Shown here: piece after piece, positions 58,178 through 64,000 of the stretch
How the letters are laid out: the number at the start of each line of letters is the position of its first letter
How positions within the stretch are numbered: position 1 is the first letter of the stretch
The notes under the pieces: model-generated
What the model saw: the letters and a program-made list of their open reading frames with translations, nothing else
Databases searched by the model: none
Told to the model about the DNA's origin: nothing
From: Flabesymbios commensalis
Lineage: Eukaryota; Annelida; Polychaeta; Terebellida; Flabelligeridae
DNA length: 64,000 nucleotides
Assembly: GCA_964017125.1 (NCBI GenBank)
Contig: OZ024909.1
Location: 76,479,331 to 76,543,330 of the forward strand
Direction of reading: 5' to 3'
Made by a program: the position numbers and the translations under genes

Positions 58178-58446
58178 TATGATTTGATAACGCGAACAGG
58201 ATAAGCTGTGGCTCAGGGGTGGATCGCGTAAATTTCTTCACGTTTGATGTGTGTCAATTGGATTCCATACTAGGCTTAGTATTGATGTTGGGGTTAAGGA
58301 GACGAGCGAAGCGAGGCTTCACAAATTTAAGCGTCAATGCCGGGCCAAGCATGGCACATCCTTGGGTCAATATCACGTGTTTTCTGTGTAGGGTATATAA
58401 AAAATGGTCGAAATGGGCACACCATTTTTCAAGCGCAATTAAGTAG

Positions 58447-58525
58447 ATATTTAGTTGGGTCAGCGTCGTAGACGTTGAGCCAACTTTAAATCAACATTGG
58501 CTTGACGTCTTTCGTTTGCAGCCCC
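58447..58525. mobile_element. CCCAGCAAACA family half copy
   Basis: GGGTCAGCGTCGTAGACGTT ... CTTGACGTCTTTCGTTTGCA, just upstream of Ly6-like gene A. Confidence 0.6.
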
Positions 58526-58639
58526 TGCAATACCTGGGTGAGATTCAACCGTGAAAATATAACCATATATCATTTTTTCGTCCACTCACTGGTGCTACTA
58601 AGAATCGGTGATCTTGTAAATAAATAAATTTGCTCTTTT

Positions 58640-58880
58640 AGCCCCCACGCTGCATTAAAGCATCATCTTACATCCCTGAAAACATACTTAATTTTCCTAC
58701 AATGAAGGGTTTTAGAACAAAAATTCCCATGAAACTAGTTTACCAATACATGGCAATTTTCTTTAATTTTTAAACCACATCAAATCATCTTCATCCATTA
58801 CAAATCGAGAATTGCGGCAGGAATTCGCGGCTTGTAGTGGATGAAGATGACAATGATAAATTCAGGATAGGAAGGGTTAA
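58640..58880. mobile_element. TTAA MITE family 3, near-complete
   Basis: CCCCCACGCTGCATTAAAGC ... TTCAGGATAGGAAGGGTTAA with hairpin around 58830. Confidence 0.75.
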
Positions 58881-58884
58881 TAAA

Positions 58885-59138
58885 TGAGGGAATGAATGAA
58901 TACATTAATGAAGGAATTATTGAAACGATAAATTAATTAGTGGGTGAATGAAAACGTTGAATGAATAAATGAATGAATGATTGAATGAATGAATGAATGA
59001 ATGAATGAATGAATGAATGAATGAATGAATGAATGAATAAATGAATGAATGAATGAATGGATGAATGAATGAATGAATGAATGAATGAATGAATGAATGA
59101 ATAAATGAATGAATGAATGAATGAATGAATGAATGAAA
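58885..59138. repeat. (AATG)n array with variants
   Basis: GAATGAAT tract with TAAA and TTGA interruptions; intergenic, 5' of Ly6-like gene A. Confidence 0.92.
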
Positions 59139-60016
59139 ATATAAGTCATCGCTGGCAGGGATTCTTGAACCCGATATCTGAATAACCGCTAATCTGAATT
59201 AATCCAAGCTAGAAGTCACTTGACCTTATTCTGAGACATATATGTTTTTTTTATTATTTTGTACATGATTCGACAAAATATAATAAAAAGTGAACTTCTA
59301 TTGATTCACCACATGGATATGTGCAATTTAGAGTTCTTAATGATGTGGCGCCGAGAAATTTATTTCCTAGCCAATAATAATTTGATCTATATTTCACCTA
59401 CAAAACCAAAATGACCGTCGTTTTTTATTTCTGAAAACAAATTCTTGGTCTGCCACCTATTATTATGTGTAATTTATGTTCTCTATGTGATTTTGGGTTG
59501 AGAAATTCATTTTTTTTGTGTATTTTAGTTTATAAATTGATCTTCTACCCACAAATCAAAGTTGGCTGCAGTTTTTTTCATTTATTAAAAATAATTTTGT
59601 TTATCACCTAGATATTATTTGTGATTTATCGTTTCTAGGTAATATCGTGGATAGATTTTGACTGATTAGTTTTAGCTCATGCACATGTTCATTTGCAGCT
59701 TATGCTTCATGCTGCGTCTGTTCTCTCTGCAGTTGACAGCCTATTGATGGCGGCGACCTTCCAATGAGTTATGAAGTGCTGAACCTTGCAGCTGCGTTGT
59801 CAAGCAAATGAAAAAACACCAATCAGAGTTGACTAGTTGTTATCTAAGGCTAGGAGCTGCGTTTTTATCATTGGTCATGCAGAAATTTACAGTCAGTGTA
59901 GGGCCTATGTAAATAGGAAGGTGGATAAATACTTGTGTTTAGAGTGTGATGTGTGGGCCTACTATTGAATCTGGGGGTGTAGCAAGTACGCAACATAAAT
60001 TGTAATGTCATAACTT
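59139..60016. other. Intergenic, nothing recognised
   Basis: AT-rich sequence 5' of Ly6-like gene A; no gene or repeat identified. Confidence 0.5.
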
Positions 60017-60102
60017 GTCTCGTCTCGTCTCGCCTCGCCTCGCCTCGCCTCGCCTCGCCTCGTCTAGTCTCGCCTCGTCTCGTCTTGTCTCGTCTCGTCT
60101 TA
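60017..60102. repeat. (CTCGY)n pentanucleotide array
   Basis: TCTCGTCTCGCCTCGCCTCG-type repeat, GC-rich island in AT-rich DNA. Confidence 0.92.
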
Positions 60103-60261
60103 ACTAACAATATGTGGCCGGAACACGCTATATAATAACACCAGTATAACACTGCATGTGACCTAATGTTGAAATAAACTGCTCAAGAACTTCGTAAAAT
60201 CTGATATATTTTATTCCTGAGGCTTTGTATTTGCGATTCAAACAATAAACAAAACGAGACG

Positions 60262-60356
60262 TTGCCTCAACGCTCGATTACAGTTGGGCCAAAGTCTTAG
60301 ACGGTGGGCCAACAGTAAACCAACGTTGGGTCAACGTCTCGTGTTTGCGGGTTGGG
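60262..60356. mobile_element. CCCAGCAAACA palindrome element, partial
   Basis: ACGAGACGTTGCCTCAACGC ... GGTCAACGTCTCGTGTTTGC. Confidence 0.7.
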
Positions 60357-60442
60357 ATGTGAAATATGCCTTACATTTGCTTCAATAGCGTAACGTTTCA
60401 TTCAAATGATACTTATATAAGTATTCAACCACGCAATGAATA

Positions 60443-60694
60443 ATAACCCTCTAAGTCCTCACGGTGCATTAAAGCATCATTTTACATCCCTGTAAACAGG
60501 CTTATTCCCTACAACTAAGGGTTTTATAATGAAAATTTTCATGAAAATGGTTTACCAATACATAACAATTTTTTTTAATTTTTTAAACCATGTCAAATCA
60601 TTTAAATGCACTACAATTCGTGAATTGCGACAGCAATTCGCGGCTTGTAGTGGAGGAAGATGACAATGATAATTTCAGGCTTGAAAGGGTTGAA
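60443..60694. mobile_element. TTAA MITE family 3, near-complete
   Basis: ATAACCCTCTAAGTCCTCAC ... TTCAGGCTTGAAAGGGTTGA, hairpin around GCGACAGCAATTCGCGGCTT. Confidence 0.75.
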
Positions 60695-60712
60695 TTATAT
60701 TACTTATCGCTT

Positions 60713-60838
60713 TAACCCTTCACGTGCGGTGATCCACATTAGACCTCAGAATCTGACGTCTTTGGTGTTGCTTTAAAATTGAAAAACCCTTTGGTATCTA
60801 TGGTCCACATAAAATATAACAGCGCTTCAAGGATTAAT
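60713..60838. mobile_element. TTAA hairpin MITE family 1, internally deleted
   Basis: TTAACCCTTCACGTGCGGTG, half hairpin, and short body to CAGCGCTTCAAGGATTAA. Confidence 0.7.
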
Positions 60839-60889
60839 GGTAAACATTGTTTTAAAAAAAAAATTGTAAACACATCAATGATTTTAATT

Positions 60890-61130
60890 GTTTTTTTTAA
60901 TATTTCAAGCGTAATGTTTATATATGCATTATATAACAATTTCCAATAGGCATATATTAACCCTTGTTTTTTATGATGTATATAAAATATATCAGGGCTT
61001 TGAGGGTCAATTGTTAAAATTATTATAAAAAAAACATTAGTGAAAATCAATGATTTTATTGATTTTTTAAATATTTCAAGCGTAATGTTTATTTGCATTA
61101 TATAAAAATATCAGATCGGCATATATAGAT
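60890..61130. repeat. Two-copy tandem duplication, about 171-bp period
   Basis: TATTTCAAGCGTAATGTTTA at 60901 and 61072, each followed by GCATTATATAA. Confidence 0.8.
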
Positions 61131-61231
61131 TCTCGGATGATGTATGGTATTCCACCCTCCACCAACGAAAGAGTAGCTCAGCCTGTCACATGACGAGATC
61201 AGGCAATCATCGCCGTCATTTAGTTGTTTTT

Positions 61232-61455
61232 TAACCCTTTCACTGCTGTCGTTTAAAATTTGTTTTAATTTTAGGTTAAATCACAGTTATTGGGAAAAAA
61301 ATGTGTGTTTAAATATCAAGTATTAAAAATGTTTGGTCCCAAATTAAACAAATATGAGCAATTTTCACTCACTTGAAGTCGTGGTTCGCGGTAGCGAGAC
61401 ACAACTTCAAGTGGGTGAAAATTTAAATAAGACAAATTACAAGATAAAGGGTTAA
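61232..61455. mobile_element. TTAA MITE family 2, complete
   Basis: From TTAACCCTTTCACTGCTG to ACAAGATAAAGGGTTAA, with the CACTTGAAGTCGTGGTTCGC palindrome at the right. Same architecture as family 1 (TTAA, CCCTTT start, one-sided hairpin) with unrelated interior. Confidence 0.82.
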
Positions 61456-61611
61456 GTTAGGGGGTAGAAAACCATACTAGGACCAGCTTTGTCATAATGT
61501 CCTTTGATAAACTTGAATAAGCATATGTTACACTAGTAGACATAAGATTAACGTTAACAAGCATGAGAATAGATGACACAATCATTACAGCTTTAATGAA
61601 TTCTTATCTAC

Positions 61612-61800
61612 AAAAACCCGGGGACCGACTTTAGACGTCAGAATCTGACCGCCAGAGACGCCAGAATATAACGTTTAAAGTCGAGCACCGCACTGATTCT
61701 TTTTAAATATTTATAATGGCAGTAGACCCATAATATATGGATTCAAATGAAGCGGAAAGAAGGTTTAAAATTGAAAAAACATTTCACTCCTCGTGCGTTA
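61612..61800. mobile_element. TTAA hairpin MITE family 1, fragment
   Basis: GACCGACTTTAGACGTCAGA ... TTTAAAGTCGAGCACCGCAC, then the body; borders the gene B minisatellite. Confidence 0.65.
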
Positions 61801-62782
61801 GTATAGTAGACAAGAGGTAAGCTATAAACACTATAAACAGGGTGGAAGGAATAATTATGCAAGCCGCACTCCTCCAACACTGATATAGACAAGAGATAAA
61901 CTATTATCAAGATGGTGGTGGAAGGAATAATCATGCAAGCCGCACTCCTCCTACACTGATATAGACAGGAGATAAACTATTATCAGGATGGTGGTGGAAG
62001 GAATAATCATGCAAGTTGCACTCCTCCTACACTGATATAGACAAGAGATAAACTATTATCAGGATGGTGGTGGAAGGAATAATCATGCAAGCCGCACTCC
62101 TCCTACACTGATATAGACAAGAGATAAACTATTATCAGGATGATGGTGGAAGGAATAATCATGCAAGTTGCACTGCTCCTACACTGATATAGACAAGAGA
62201 TAAACTATTATCAGGATGGTGGTGGAAGGAATAATCATGCAAGCCGCACTCCTCCTACACTGATATAGACAAGAGATAAACTATTATCAGGATGGTGGTG
62301 GAAGGAATAATCATGCAAGTTGCACTCCTCCTACACTGATATAGGCAAGAGATAAACTATTCTCAGGATGGTGGTGGAAGGAATAATCATGCAAACCGCA
62401 CTCCTCCTACACTAATATAGACAAGAGATAAACTATTATCAGGATGGTGGTGGAAGGAATAATCATGCAAGCCGCACTCCTCCTACACTGATATAGGCAA
62501 GAGATAAACTATTATCAGGATGGTGGTGGAAGGAATAATCATGCAAGCTGCACTCCTCCTACACTGATATAGACAAGAGATAAACTATTATCAGGATGGT
62601 GGTGGAAGGAATAATCATGCAAGCTGCACTCCTCCTACACTGATATAGACAAGAGATAAACTATTATCAGGATGGTGGTAGAAGGAATAATTATGCAAGC
62701 TGCACTCCTCCTACACTGATATAGACAAGATATAAACTATTATAAGGATCAGGGAGGATGGCATCATCACACCAGCTCCACT
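61788..62782 (-). repeat. 76-bp minisatellite derived from the GPI-tail end of Ly6-like gene B
   Basis: About 12-13 units. Minus-strand units read MIIPSTTILIIVYLLSISV then TAG, matching the tail of gene B (MMPSSLILIIVYILSISV). Starts at 61957, 62033 and 62109 give 76 bp. Relative to the 84-bp unit of gene A it lacks about 8 bp (CGTTTAGA-like) after the stop, so the two units are homologous. The coding copy is the one at the 62711 end. Confidence 0.9.
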
Positions 62783-63465
62783 CTCTTTTACAACCTCTTT
62801 ATTTCTTTCTGGAAAATTACACAAACCACCCTGACACAGACACAATTCCCCCGACAATGTCCCAACTTCTTCAAATGCTTCAGTCGGTGATGTTTCATAC
62901 ATTGATGACAGCAGTTCTTCTGTGATATCCTCGCATCCATTTTTACCCAGTCTCTCCATTTTGTACAGATCCTTGGTTGACATACATTTATGGTGCTTCA
63001 TAGTAAGGATACCAGATTTGCCTTTGTCTAAAATGAAACAGATACAGATGATTTGATCAATAACCATTTTTTCTCAAATACCTATTCTCGTTCCACTACG
63101 CACATTGCGTGACTATAATTAATAAATATAATGCAAATATTAGTCCCAATGGATTTATAGTTCTATAAAAACCAAGGTATATTTAGCATACGATAAAACG
63201 TTTACAGCACTGCAGAAATAGGTCTTTAATACAATATCTAGTTATTATATAACAAAACGCTTACAGTTCCCTGTGATGGCAACATCCAATGAAGCACAGG
63301 CTCCCAGCGCAGAACATGATTTCTCTCCCGGGTTTGGGCACCAATGTGGCTGACCTTGTAGCGTACCCAACAGGATCTCTATCTCCAGCTGCCTGTTGAT
63401 CCCGTCATCCCCGAATACTGTCTGTATCTCTTTACATTCACTGCAGGGCATGTTTTTTTCATAGG
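62711..63465 (-). CDS. Ly6/uPAR-like gene B, last two exons (5' part outside window)
   Basis: Exons 63465-63265 and 63027-62711 match domain 3 of gene A closely: YEKNMPCSECKEIQTVFGDD ... WCPNPGEKSCSALGACASLD, then KGKSGILTMKHHKCMSTKD ... LCLCQGGLCNFPERNKE and the hydrophobic tail GVMMPSSLILIIVYILSISV before TAG at 62711-62713. Splice sites, exon lengths (201 and 317 nt) and phases equal those of gene A. The earlier domains and signal peptide should lie beyond position 64000. It is a tandem paralogue in the same orientation, also followed by a tail-derived minisatellite. Confidence 0.88.
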
Positions 63466-63790
63466 CTATAGAAGGGAAACAAATAATAATTAAGCTTTTT
63501 TTGCATAAATACTTGTGTTGTCTGACACATTTTAACCATTAAAGCGCTAATTATAAAAAGTTTTAGCTTTCACTCACTTAAAGTTCTGTCTCTCTACGCG
63601 TTGCGCATGTGATGACAAATTAGAACGCATCTGTAATGCACTTGCGCTCCAATATGTAATAATTCAATAAGAGTATTTTTTAATAATGTTCATTGTGTAA
63701 TAAATTATAACAAATTAAATACAATTGTGTTTCATTTTGTAATAAATTATTGCATATTTCAACATTATGTGCAATGCAATTGCATTGCCA

Positions 63791-63792
<2 letters not shown>

Positions 63793-63828
<36 letters not shown>
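63793..63828. repeat. (AT)n dinucleotide tract
   Basis: Alternating TATATA run near the right edge. Confidence 0.9.
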
Positions 63829-63830
<2 letters not shown>

Positions 63831-64000
63831 TATTAGTTGGAATGCAATACCGCGACAGACGAAAGCCCGACTAGTCGGGACTATGCCATCATCTTTTTTA
63901 TTAACTTCAATGGTTATCTCTGTAGAGTACAATACCATATGCAGCACTGCGCACTCTAGACCTTTGGCCAGTTTGGAGCACTGTATATGCACGACAGCGA

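Noticed and set aside
58385-58400. TATATAAAA as TATA box of Ly6-like gene A
   Set aside because: It reads as a TATA box on the plus strand, while the gene is on the minus strand, and lies over 200 bp from the ATG; not convincing.

Overview
The window is AT-rich, intron-rich DNA from an animal, most likely a marine invertebrate (lophotrochozoan or invertebrate deuterostome; the sequence alone does not decide). Reasons: GT-AG introns, short phase-1 module exons, tRNA-derived SINEs, a CR1/jockey-like LINE, many palindromic MITEs, and a secreted protein mixing CUB, LDL-receptor class A (LDLa), EGF-like and peritrophin-type chitin-binding modules. All gene models were built by eye from splice sites, reading phase and cysteine patterns. 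No transcript or database was consulted.

Layout. (1) 406-3274, + strand: the last four coding exons of a GPR107/GPR108-type seven-helix membrane protein, then its 3'UTR with AATAAA at 4189. (2) 3275-8943: intergenic space between two convergent genes, with TTAA-flanked hairpin MITEs and a SINE. (3) 42314-8944, - strand: one large mosaic gene of 24 coding exons (3231 nt, about 1076 aa). Its order is signal peptide, CUB, two chitin-binding-like modules, 17 LDLa modules, an EGF-like module and a C-terminal chitin-binding module. Nearly all junctions are phase 1, so modules can be duplicated without breaking the frame. Four LDLa exons have been duplicated as a block (13439-18186 and 18187-21932). 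A 6.6-kb transposon of uncertain class (27432-34066), itself interrupted by a LINE, sits in one intron. (4) 58177-47799, - strand: a seven-exon gene for a three-domain Ly6/uPAR-like (three-finger) protein with a signal peptide and a GPI-type hydrophobic tail (477 aa). (5) 63465-62711, - strand: the last two exons of a close paralogue running off the window.

The most unusual observation concerns the two Ly6-like genes. Each is followed by a long minisatellite whose unit is a copy of the gene's own 3' coding end, i.e. the GPI-tail codons, the stop codon and a few 3'UTR bases. The units are 84 bp and 76 bp, and the difference matches one 8-bp indel. Two smaller minisatellites in the mosaic gene also resemble exon 3' ends, so repeat expansion seeded at exon ends may be a theme here.

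The rest is repeats: at least three TTAA-ended, piggyBac-like foldback MITE families, a CCCAGCAAACAC palindrome family, two further palindrome families, dual-headed tRNA SINEs, and long tetranucleotide arrays, two of which look like expanded SINE tails and one an expanded LINE tail.
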